The position numbers were made by a program, and so were the translations under genes. Shown here piece by piece: positions 1-5,446 of a DNA stretch of 10,167 bases. Numbering within the stretch: the first letter of the stretch is position 1; every line of letters starts with the position of its first letter. Below the pieces are notes generated by a model. The model was not told the origin of the DNA and did no database searches. It was given only the letters and a program-made list of their open reading frames with translations. The stretch comes from an uncultured Oscillospiraceae bacterium (GTDB lineage Bacteria > Bacillota > Clostridia > Oscillospirales > Oscillospiraceae): the NCBI GenBank assembly GCA_910584285.1, contig CAJTYK010000059.1, positions 1 through 10,167 of the forward strand, read 5' to 3'.

Positions 1-54
<54 letters not shown>

Positions 55-62
55 ACAAAGTG

Positions 63-138
63 TGGTGGGAACAACAGGGCTCGAACCTGTGACCCCTTGC
101 TTGTAAGGCAAGTGCTCTCCCAGCTGAGCTATGCTCCC
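63..138 (-). tRNA. tRNA-Val (anticodon UAC), complete with encoded CCA
   Basis: The minus strand folds into a full 76-nt cloverleaf. The acceptor stem is GGGAGCA/TGTTCCC, the D-stem GCTC/GAGC, the anticodon stem CTTGC/GCAAG with loop CTTACAA, the variable loop GGGTC, and the T-stem ACAGG/CCTGT with loop TTCGAGC. A genome-encoded CCA occupies + strand positions 63-65. The anticodon UAC is at + strand 103-105, which assigns valine. The upstream promoter and the adjacent tRNA-Asp indicate a tRNA operon reading leftward out of the window. Confidence 0.97.
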
Positions 139-172
139 CAATCGTTTCTCCGTTCGTCAGACGGCAGAAGCA

Positions 173-201
173 ATTATACCAAGTAAAATGGAACCTGTCA
201 A
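173..201 (-). promoter_or_regulatory. Consensus sigma-A promoter of the tRNA-Val/tRNA-Asp operon
   Basis: On the minus strand there is a perfect -35 TTGACA (+ strand 196-201), a 17-bp spacer and a perfect -10 TATAAT (+ strand 173-178). Transcription should start near 166, about 28 nt before the mature 5' end of tRNA-Val, so a short leader would be removed by RNase P. The A-rich stretch at 202-232 lies just upstream of the -35 and could act as an UP element; that part is inference. A full-consensus core promoter fits a stable RNA operon. Confidence 0.9.
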
Positions 202-212
202 GAATAAAATGA

Positions 213-255
213 AAAAATTATGGCAAAAATTATGGCTCGATGGGACTCGATGGGA
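213..255. repeat. Two back-to-back short tandem duplications between divergent promoters
   Basis: A 12-bp unit AAAAATTATGGC occurs twice without mismatch (213-224 and 225-236). It is followed directly by a 10-bp unit CTCGATGGGA that also occurs twice (236-245 and 246-255). Both duplications sit between the leftward tRNA promoter and the rightward promoter at 269-297. They look like recent slippage products and change the spacing between the two promoters. No function can be read from the sequence. Confidence 0.85.
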
Positions 256-268
256 CTTGAAAAAATAG

Positions 269-297
269 TTGACTTTTGATCGGGGCGGTGGTAAGAT
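269..297 (+). promoter_or_regulatory. Sigma-A promoter for the structured leader/small RNA
   Basis: A -35 TTGACT (269-274), a 17-bp spacer and a -10 TAAGAT (292-297) form a good promoter. The expected start is near 304. It is divergent from the tRNA promoter and lies about 220 bp upstream of the B3/4-domain gene, with a strong terminator-like hairpin in between. Confidence 0.7.
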
Positions 298-303
298 GCA
301 TAA

Positions 304-400
304 AAATGAATGCAGAACTCTTTGCCGCCGGGTAAAGAGGGAGACGCCAGACCTTCTATCGTTAGGCCGCAGAAGATAGAGGGACTGGCGTTCTGTTTTT
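304..400 (+). ncRNA. Putative small structured RNA or attenuated leader
   Basis: Between the predicted start near 304 and the T-run at 396-400 lie two hairpins and no credible reading frame. The first is CTCTTT/AAAGAG around a GC-rich loop (318-339). The second is the long terminator-type stem at 343-392. I checked by eye for the T-box signature and for several common riboswitch cores and recognised none. It could be an independent RNA of about 100 nt, or a leader whose terminator regulates the B3/4 gene. No alternative antiterminator pairing was obvious, which slightly favours the small-RNA reading. Confidence 0.35.
343..400 (+). terminator. Intrinsic terminator upstream of the B3/4 gene
   Basis: The arms 343-350 and 385-392 pair over 8 bp (GACGCCAG with CTGGCGTT, one G-T pair). 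After one A-A mismatch they continue for 9 bp (352-360 with 375-383, one T-G pair) around a 14-nt loop. The sequence then reads CTGTTTTT, giving seven T in the ten bases 391-400. The minus strand has no T-run on its side, so termination is predicted for rightward transcription only. Confidence 0.65.
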
Positions 401-515
401 ACGGTGGGGGGAGGGCAGAGCTGCTTTAGGCGCGACAGGCAAAAAGCCACAGGTGTGCATATTCGGCTCCCGGCCTGCTTCCGGGGCCGGTGCAGAATAC
501 GATTAGGAGGATTTC
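401..515 (+). other. Leader of the B3/4 gene with a GC-rich hairpin
   Basis: This stretch holds no gene that I can support. It contains a small GGC/GCC hairpin (437-447) and a stronger stem CCGGCC/GGCCGG (470-475 with 485-490), closed further out by TATTC/GAATA (460-464 with 495-499). The hairpin ends five bases before the AGGAGG ribosome binding site at 505-510. No second convincing promoter was seen after the terminator, so the downstream gene may rely on readthrough. Confidence 0.35.
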
Positions 516-1247
516 ATGATGAAAAAGTTTATTACGGACCCCTCGTTCTGGGAGCTGTTTCCCGGCGCCGCCATCGGCGTGCTGGCGGTGAAGGACATCA
601 ATGAGGCTGCCCAGCTCGGGCCGGAGCAGGCCGCGGAGGTGGAGGAGCTGCTCAAAAATGCCAACGCTGCTGCGCTGGGCCATCTGGAGGAGGGTGTGGC
701 GCTGTCCCAGAACCGGCCGGTGGCGGTGTGGCGGGAGGCCTATCAGAAGTTCCCCACCAAAAAGGGGGCCCGCTGCTCCATCGAGGCGCTGCTGAAGCGG
801 GTGTCCAAGGGGGAGCCGGTGGGAACCATCGCTCCCACGGTGGATATCACCAACGCCATCTCCCTGAAGTACGCCCTGCCCATCGGGGCGGAGGATCTGG
901 ATGCCTTTGAGGGCGATCTCCATCTGGGCGCAATGGCGGGGGGCGAGGACTTTCTGCCCATTGGCGCGGAGGAGCCTGATCCCCCCAGGCCGGGCGAGCT
1001 GGCCTATTATGACGCCGCCGGTGTGGTGTGCCGCTGCTGGAACTGGCGGGATGGCAAGCGCACCGCGGTGAAGGCCACCACAACCGCCGAATTCATCGCC
1101 ATGGAGTGTGTCGATCCGGAGCGGATGGATGCCTTGAAGGCCGCGCTGGACGAGTTGGCCGAACTGCTGGAGCGCTACACCGGGGCCAAAGTGGTGTCCA
1201 AGGGTGTGGTGGACAGTGCCAACCGAGAGATGCTGATTCAGGAGTGA
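516..1247 (+). CDS. B3/4 domain protein (PheRS beta editing-domain family, stand-alone)
   Basis: A soluble 243-residue protein of the B3/4 family (COG3382 type), related to the editing domain of the phenylalanyl-tRNA synthetase beta chain. Family features are visible: an N-terminal FWELFPGAAIGVLAVKDI segment (residues 11-28), the central block VDITNAISLKYALPIGAEDLD (split here as VDITNAISLKYALP and IGAEDLD, residues 109-129), and a C-terminal segment with CRCWNWRDGKRT. No signal peptide or membrane segment is seen. Stand-alone members are thought to act on mischarged tRNA or a related substrate, but their function is poorly defined, so a tRNA-editing role is inference. AGGAGG at 505-510 lies 5 nt before ATG 516 and 8 nt before ATG 519, and either may be used. 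It appears monocistronic; the next gene has its own promoter. Two tRNA genes lie close by on the opposite strand. Confidence 0.85.
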   Translation: MMKKFITDPSFWELFPGAAIGVLAVKDINEAAQLGPEQAAEVEELLKNANAAALGHLEEGVALSQNRPVAVWREAYQKFPTKKGARCSIEALLKRVSKGEPVGTIAPTVDITNAISLKYALPIGAEDLDAFEGDLHLGAMAGGEDFLPIGAEEPDPPRPGELAYYDAAGVVCRCWNWRDGKRTAVKATTTAEFIAMECVDPERMDALKAALDELAELLERYTGAKVVSKGVVDSANREMLIQE

Positions 1248-1267
1248 GCTGCGGCGGGACGTTCTTT

Positions 1268-1314
1268 CCGTGCGCTAATCCGTGCGCTAACCGTGCGCTA
1301 ATCCGTACGCTAAT
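1268..1314. repeat. 12-bp tandem repeat, four units
   Basis: Four consecutive copies of CCGTGCGCTAAT lie just past the B3/4 stop codon. Copy 1 (1268-1279) and copy 3 (1291-1302) are perfect, copy 2 (1280-1290) lacks the last T, and copy 4 (1303-1314) has A for G at position 5. A partial fifth CCG follows. The single-base deletion shows that the array is not translated in a constant frame. It ends 13 bp before the -35 of the next gene. It is a probable slippage minisatellite with no known role. Confidence 0.9.
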
Positions 1315-1327
1315 CCGCAAAATGATA

Positions 1328-1356
1328 TTTACAACCGGCTCAAATCGTGGTAATAT
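1328..1356 (+). promoter_or_regulatory. Sigma-A promoter of the F420 ligase-like gene
   Basis: TTTACA (1328-1333), 17 bp, then TAATAT (1351-1356). The expected start is near 1363, about 50 nt before the ATG at 1412. The ribosome binding site GAGGAG at 1397-1402 is 9 nt from that ATG. Confidence 0.7.
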
Positions 1357-1411
1357 ATAAAATTGTTGAAGTTTTCTACTCCAACGATATGAAAATGAGG
1401 AGTGTTCCTTT

Positions 1412-2605
1412 ATGAGCCGTATGGTCGGTACTGTGTCCCGGGGCATCCGCACCCCCATCATCCGCAGTGGGGACGATCTGGTGGAGATCGTGACCGATTC
1501 CCTGCTGGAGGCCGCCGCCGAGGATGGCTTTTCCCTCCGCGACCGGGACATTGTGGCCATGACTGAAGCCATCGTGGCCCGGGCCCAGGGCAACTACGCC
1601 ACCGTGGATCAGATCGCCGCCGACGTCCGGGCCAAGCTGGACGGGGAGACGGTGGGCGTGATCTTCCCCATCCTTAGCCGCAACCGCTTCGCCATCTGCC
1701 TGCGGGGCATCGCTAAGGGGGCCAAAAAGATTGTGCTCATGCTCAGCTACCCCTCCGACGAGGTGGGCAACCACCTGATCAGCCTGGACGCTGTGGACGA
1801 GAAGGGGGTGGATCCCTACAAGGATGTGCTCACCCTGGAGCAGTACCGGGCGCTGTTCGGCTATGAGAAGCACCCCTTTACCGGGGTGGACTACGTGGCC
1901 TACTACCAGGAGCTCATCGAGGGCTGCGGTGCCCAAGTGGAGATCCTCTTTGCCAACGATCCCCGAGCCATTCTGCCGTACAGCAAAAACGTGCTGTGCT
2001 GCGACATCCACACCCGCCAGCGCACCAAGAGGCTGCTGAAGGCTGCCGGAGCGGAGCAGGTGTTCGGCCTGGACGAGATCCTCAATGCCCCCGTCAACGG
2101 CAGCGGGTATAACGAGCACTACGGCCTGCTGGGCTCCAACAAATCCACTGAGGAGCAGGTAAAGCTGTTTCCTCGGGACTGCCAGGGGCTGGTGGAGGCC
2201 ATCCAGAGGAAGCTGCTGGAGAGAACCGGCAAGCACATCGAGGTTATGGTCTACGGCGACGGCGCGTTCAAGGATCCGGTGGGCAAGATCTGGGAGCTGG
2301 CGGATCCGGTGGTTTCTCCAGCCTACACCGCCGGTTTGGAGGGCACGCCCAACGAGCTCAAGCTGAAATATCTGGCGGACAACGACTTCGCCCACCTGTC
2401 CGGCGAGGCGCTGAAGGAGGCCATTAAGGATCGCATCCACAAGAAGGACGGGGATCTGGTGGGACAGATGGTGTCGGAGGGCACCACCCCCCGCCGCCTC
2501 ACCGATCTCATCGGTTCCCTGTGCGATCTGACCTCCGGCTCCGGCGACAAGGGCACCCCGGTGGTTTTTATCCAGGGGTATTTCGACAACTACACCACCG
2601 AATAA
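1412..2605 (+). CDS. Coenzyme F420-0:L-glutamate ligase family protein (Firmicutes long form)
   Basis: A soluble 397-residue protein that I recognise as the long, very conserved Firmicutes member of the F420-0:L-glutamate ligase (CofE/FbiB-like, COG1478) family. Blocks typical of this version include VSRGIRTPIIR near the N-terminus, ARAQGNYATVDQIAADV, VIFPILSRNRFAICLRGIA, LPYSKNVLCCDIHTRQRTKR, and near the C-terminus GDGAFKDPVGKIWELADPV and TSGSGDKGTPVVFIQGYFDN. True CofE adds glutamate to F420-0 with GTP and is about 250 residues long, so this protein is much longer. Clostridia of this type are not known to make F420 and no other F420 gene lies here. The real substrate is therefore unknown, and the family name should not be read as a function. 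It has its own promoter and a stem-loop after the stop codon, so it is probably a single-gene unit. Confidence 0.85.
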   Translation: MSRMVGTVSRGIRTPIIRSGDDLVEIVTDSLLEAAAEDGFSLRDRDIVAMTEAIVARAQGNYATVDQIAADVRAKLDGETVGVIFPILSRNRFAICLRGIAKGAKKIVLMLSYPSDEVGNHLISLDAVDEKGVDPYKDVLTLEQYRALFGYEKHPFTGVDYVAYYQELIEGCGAQVEILFANDPRAILPYSKNVLCCDIHTRQRTKRLLKAAGAEQVFGLDEILNAPVNGSGYNEHYGLLGSNKSTEEQVKLFPRDCQGLVEAIQRKLLERTGKHIEVMVYGDGAFKDPVGKIWELADPVVSPAYTAGLEGTPNELKLKYLADNDFAHLSGEALKEAIKDRIHKKDGDLVGQMVSEGTTPRRLTDLIGSLCDLTSGSGDKGTPVVFIQGYFDNYTTE

Positions 2606-2622
2606 AGCTTAATCTGTGCAGA

Positions 2623-2660
2623 TAAGGCCCTTGCCGGGAAACAAACCGGCAAGGGCCTTA
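2623..2660 (+). terminator. Perfect stem-loop after the F420 ligase-like gene
   Basis: A 15-bp perfect stem (2623-2637 with 2646-2660; core AAGGCCCTTGCCGG) encloses the 8-nt loop GAAACAAA. It starts 17 bp past the stop codon. There is no T-run after it on either strand, so it is not a textbook intrinsic terminator. It may terminate weakly or protect the 3' end of the mRNA. The first copy of the dispersed repeat begins directly at its 3' base. Confidence 0.6.
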
Positions 2661-2726
2661 AACCTGTATTCACAACCTCAAACGCGGTCTGGACGGGTCT
2701 TTTTTCGCCAGACAAGCGCAGCAGGA
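2661..2726 (+). repeat. Dispersed repeat, copy 1
   Basis: AACCTGTAT, one variable base, then CACA (2661-2674) is followed by 24 variable bases, a C plus six T (2699-2705), CGCCAGACA-AGCGCA (2706-2720) and GCAGGA (2721-2726). The same blocks occur in the same order at 9166-9239 with nearly the same spacing. Copy 1 lies between the stem-loop at 2623-2660 and the ribosome binding site of the LysM remnant; its last block overlaps that site. The variable middle plus T-run could work as a terminator. Confidence 0.7.
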
Positions 2727-2737
2727 GGAGAAATCCC

Positions 2738-2818
2738 ATGGAATTATATGTTGTAAAAAATGGCGACACCGTCTATCAGATTGTGGGGGTACAAATTCCA
2801 TTCTTGTGCGGACAGTAG
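2738..2818 (+). pseudogene. 5' remnant of a LysM-domain gene
   Basis: A strong AGGAGG (2723-2728), 9 nt before ATG 2738, starts a 26-codon frame. Its first residues, MELYVVKNGDTVYQI, match the opening of a LysM peptidoglycan-binding repeat (the YVVxxGDTxxxI pattern), as found at the N-terminus of spore-cortex and cell-wall hydrolases. After residue 15 the expected LysM continuation (a basic segment and the second half of the fold) is missing. The frame reads through unrelated sequence to TAG at 2816-2818, and the +1 frame does not restore LysM sequence either. This looks like the 5' end of a gene cut near 2783 by deletion or insertion. A real 26-residue peptide cannot be excluded but is less likely. 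Confidence 0.6.
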
Positions 2819-2837
2819 CAGTACCATCGGCGTTGAA

Positions 2838-2893
2838 TTTTACAACGATTTTACACTTCCTCCCTTTTGGATTTTACATGACCGCGGTAAGAT
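2838..2893 (+). promoter_or_regulatory. Pho-box array and promoter of the pst-pho operon
   Basis: TTTTACA occurs exactly at 2838-2844, 2849-2855 and 2872-2878. The first two are 11 bp apart, and the third is 23 bp further on, which leaves room for one degenerate box (around 2861-2867) in the same phase. This matches PhoP/PhoB-type direct repeats (TTWACA-like, about 11-bp period). The -10 is TAAGAT (2888-2893), 9 bp after the last box. At the normal -35 distance there is only TTTTGG (2865-2870), a poor -35, as expected when an activator replaces it. The expected start is near 2900, and pstS begins at 2924. Control by the PhoBR pair encoded downstream is inferred. Confidence 0.8.
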
Positions 2894-2923
2894 GGCATTG
2901 TAAACCGAAAGGGAGGTTATTTT

Positions 2924-3739
2924 ATGAGAAAGTCAAAAAACTTCGTTTGCACACTTCTGACCGGGGGTGTTATCCTTGGCCTGCTGGCGGGGTGCGCCAG
3001 AAGTACGTCTGGCACGGTGTCCACCGACGGCTCTACCTCTATGGAGAAGGTCATCGGGGTGCTGGGCGAAACCTTTGAGAACGAAAATGCCGGCATCACC
3101 TTTACTTACAACCCCACCGGCTCCGGCTCGGGCATTCAGGCAGTGCAGGAGGGGCGGTGTGATATTGGCCTGTCCAGCCGCTTGTTAAAGCAGGAGGAGA
3201 CCGACAGCGGCTTGACGGCCACCGTGCTGGCCTATGACGGTATCGCCGTCATCGTCCACCCGGACAACCCGGTGACCGATCTGGACGTGGACACCATCGC
3301 CAAGATCTACACCGGGGAAATTGCCAACTGGGAGGACGTGGGCGGCAGCGACGCTGAGATCGTTCTCATCGGCCGGGAGGCAGGCAGCGGCACCCGGGAC
3401 GGGTTTGAGTCCATCACAGGCACGGGCGAAAAGTGCCGGTACCGTCAGGAGCTGACCTCCACCGGCGACGTGATCACCACCGTGGCCCAGAACCCCGACG
3501 CCATCGGGTACGCCTCTCTGGCATCGGTGGGCGACAGCGTGAAGGCTCTGGCAGTGGGCGGCGTGACCCCCAGCGAGGAGACGGTAAAGGACGGCAGCTA
3601 TGCCATCCAGCGTCCTTTTGTGCTGGTAACCAAGACGGACGCCAAGCTCTCGCCCGCCGCCCAGAAGTTCTTTGACTTTGCAACTGCCCCAGAAAGTGCA
3701 GGGCTGATTGCCCAAGCCGGCGTGGTGGCCGCCAACTGA
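2924..3739 (+). CDS. pstS: Phosphate ABC transporter substrate-binding lipoprotein PstS
   Basis: A 271-residue extracellular lipoprotein that binds inorganic phosphate and hands it to PstCA. A basic and hydrophobic signal peptide ends in the lipobox LAGC with lipidated Cys24. Phosphate-contact motifs of the family are visible: GSTSM (36-40), the GSGSGIQAVQEG segment, DIGLSSR, and GREAGSGTRDGF in the second lobe. The C-terminal part, FFDFATAPESAGLIAQAG, is also typical. Length is normal to slightly short for Firmicutes PstS. GGGAGG at 2911-2916, 7 nt before ATG, fixes the start. It is the first gene of the operon, directly behind the Pho boxes. Its stop codon is one base before the pstC ATG. 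Confidence 0.96.
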   Translation: MRKSKNFVCTLLTGGVILGLLAGCARSTSGTVSTDGSTSMEKVIGVLGETFENENAGITFTYNPTGSGSGIQAVQEGRCDIGLSSRLLKQEETDSGLTATVLAYDGIAVIVHPDNPVTDLDVDTIAKIYTGEIANWEDVGGSDAEIVLIGREAGSGTRDGFESITGTGEKCRYRQELTSTGDVITTVAQNPDAIGYASLASVGDSVKALAVGGVTPSEETVKDGSYAIQRPFVLVTKTDAKLSPAAQKFFDFATAPESAGLIAQAGVVAAN

Positions 3740-3740
3740 T

Positions 3741-4604
3741 ATGAAGGGCCGTGTGTTTGAACGCGCTGTCCACGGGGCCTTTCTGGCGCTGGGGTTGGTG
3801 ACGGTGGGGTGCGTGCTGCTCATCACAGTCTACCTGATCGTCTCCGGCCTTCCCGCCATCCGGCAGATCGGCCTTGGAGCGTTTCTCTTTGGTGATACAT
3901 GGGCCTCTACGGCAACAGAGCCGAAGTTTGGCATTCTGCCCTTCCTTCTCACCAGCGTCTCCGGCATGGCGGGGGCCATGGTCATCGGCGTGCCCATCGG
4001 CTTTTTCGCCGCCGTTTATCTGGCAAAGGCCGCCCCCAGGGGCGTCAAAACAGTGGTGGAGCATATTGTAAGCCTGCTGGCGGGCATCCCATCGGTGGTC
4101 TATGGCCTCGTTGCGATGATGGTGCTGGTGCCGTGGGTGCGGACGGCGTTCCATGTTCCCGACGGGGCGGGGCTTCTGGTGGCTATTTTGGTGCTGGCGG
4201 TAATGATTCTGCCCTCCATTATCAAGGTGTCGGTGACCGCGCTGGAGGCAGTGCCCAAGGAATATGAGGAGGCCTCCATGGCTCTGGGTGCCACCCGGGT
4301 GGAGACATGGTTCCGGGTATCCGTCCCCGCCGCCAAAAGCGGCATAGCCGCGGCGGTGGTGCTGGGAGTGGGCCGGGCCATTGGAGAGGCCACGGCGGTG
4401 ATGATGGTGGCGGGCAACGCGCCCAATATGCCGGGGCTTTTCCAGAGTGTCCGCTTCCTCACCACCGCCATCGTCAGCGAAATGGCCTATTCCGGCGGAT
4501 TGCAGCGGCAGGCCCTGTTTTCCATTGCCCTTGTACTCTACCTCTTTATTCTACTCATCAACGCCACGCTGAACTTCGTTTTGAAGCGGGATAGGGGGGC
4601 TTGA
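3741..4604 (+). CDS. pstC: Phosphate ABC transporter permease PstC
   Basis: A 287-residue inner-membrane permease that forms the phosphate channel with PstA. It has about six hydrophobic segments, the first near residues 10-35. The EAA-type loop that contacts PstB is visible as EAVPKEYEEASMALGATRVE, followed by FRVSVPAAKSGIAAAVVLG. The GRAIGEATAVMMVAGN segment is characteristic of PstC. ATG 3741 is preferred, one base after the pstS stop. A TTG at 3708 would lengthen the protein by 11 residues but overlaps pstS by 32 bp. No clear Shine-Dalgarno precedes 3741, so translation probably depends on coupling to pstS. Confidence 0.94.
   Translation: MKGRVFERAVHGAFLALGLVTVGCVLLITVYLIVSGLPAIRQIGLGAFLFGDTWASTATEPKFGILPFLLTSVSGMAGAMVIGVPIGFFAAVYLAKAAPRGVKTVVEHIVSLLAGIPSVVYGLVAMMVLVPWVRTAFHVPDGAGLLVAILVLAVMILPSIIKVSVTALEAVPKEYEEASMALGATRVETWFRVSVPAAKSGIAAAVVLGVGRAIGEATAVMMVAGNAPNMPGLFQSVRFLTTAIVSEMAYSGGLQRQALFSIALVLYLFILLINATLNFVLKRDRGA
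4593..4599 (+). promoter_or_regulatory. Ribosome binding site that decides the pstA start
   Basis: AGGGGGG lies inside the end of pstC. It is 7 nt before GTG 4607 but only 1 nt before TTG 4601, so GTG 4607 is the better start for pstA. Confidence 0.55.
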
Positions 4605-4606
4605 GC

Positions 4607-5446
4607 GTGCGAAAGGCAAAAGACCTCCTCCGCATGGGGCTTATGGGTATGGCGACTGCTATCATCTGCGCCCTGTCGGTATGTCTGGTGGGGTATGTGC
4701 TTTTGAAGGGACTTCCCCATTTGAGCTGGCGGCTCCTCACCACCGCCCCCAGCTACCTGACGGATACTGTGGGCATCCTGCCCGATATCCTCAACACACT
4801 TTACATCGTTGTGGCCGCCGTGGCCCTTGTTTTGCCGCTTGGGATAGGGGCGGCAGTGTATCTCAACGAATATGCCACGAACAAAAGGCTGGTGGGGGCC
4901 ATCGAGTACGCCGCTGAGACCTTGTCCGGGATCCCTTCCATCATTTATGGCATGGTGGGGATGCTGGTGTTTTCCAATCTGCTGGGCTCCTGTCTGCTGG
5001 CCGGGGCGTTGACGCTGGTGGTGATGAACCTGCCCACCGTTATGCGGACGACCCAAGAGAGCTTGAAGACTGTCCCCCAGTCCTACCGGGAGGGGGCCTT
5101 TGGCTTGGGGGCGGGGAAATGGCGGGTCATCCGAACGGTGGTGCTTCCCGGCTGCGTAGATGGGGTGGTCACCGGCTGCATTTTGTCGGTGGGACGGATG
5201 GTGGGCGAGTCGGCTGCCCTTCTCTATACGGCGGGGTTTGCCCATACCCTCAATAACTTTTTTACCGGCCTTGGTTCTTCGGGGGCTACTTTGTCGGTGG
5301 CCCTCTACGTCTATGCCAAGGAGCCGGGGCCGGGGCGGCAGGAGGCCGCCTTTGCCATCGCCGCCATTTTGATGGCGCTGACCTTGATCATCAACCTGGC
5401 CGCCGCGCTGGTGAGCCGCTGGTTCAAAAGAAGGAGGGCGTTATGA
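4607..5446 (+). CDS. pstA: Phosphate ABC transporter permease PstA
   Basis: A 279-residue inner-membrane permease, partner of PstC. It has six hydrophobic segments beginning around residue 13. The segment SGIPSIIYGMVGMLVF and the cytoplasmic EAA-type loop, TVPQSYREGAFGLGAGKWRV followed by IRTVVLP, are typical. GRMVGESAALLYTAGF near the C-terminus is a PstA hallmark. The start is taken as GTG 4607 from ribosome binding site spacing; TTG 4601, overlapping the pstC stop, would add two residues. The C-terminus ends in a basic tail, RWFKRRRAL. Its stop overlaps the pstB start by 4 bp (ATGA), and the pstB ribosome binding site lies in its last codons. Confidence 0.94.
   Translation: MRKAKDLLRMGLMGMATAIICALSVCLVGYVLLKGLPHLSWRLLTTAPSYLTDTVGILPDILNTLYIVVAAVALVLPLGIGAAVYLNEYATNKRLVGAIEYAAETLSGIPSIIYGMVGMLVFSNLLGSCLLAGALTLVVMNLPTVMRTTQESLKTVPQSYREGAFGLGAGKWRVIRTVVLPGCVDGVVTGCILSVGRMVGESAALLYTAGFAHTLNNFFTGLGSSGATLSVALYVYAKEPGPGRQEAAFAIAAILMALTLIINLAAALVSRWFKRRRAL

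Noticed and set aside
291..299. Shared GGTAAGATG at the leader promoter and at the pstS promoter (2886-2894), suggesting common regulation
   Set aside because: The shared part is only the -10 region; no Pho-box repeats lie upstream of 269, and the leader promoter has its own good -35.
341..400. T-box or known riboswitch before the B3/4 gene
   Set aside because: The T-box core sequence is absent and the stretch is too short; no known riboswitch core was recognised.
1328..1333. Single TTTACA as a possible Pho box at the F420 ligase-like promoter
   Set aside because: There is only one copy, with no 11-bp partner, and it serves well as an ordinary -35.
1376..2440. Long minus-strand open frame of 354 codons
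   Set aside because: It lies antisense to the F420 ligase-like gene, has a low-complexity His/Gln/Gly/Val-rich composition typical of an antisense frame in GC-rich coding DNA, and has no family resemblance.
2783..2903. Frameshifted continuation of the LysM protein
   Set aside because: The +1 frame stays open to TAA at 2901-2903 but its translation lacks the second half of a LysM repeat and runs through the Pho promoter.
3474..5245. Minus-strand frames opposite pstS, pstC and pstA
   Set aside because: They are His/Gln/Arg-rich shadow translations with no recognisable domain or credible start signals.
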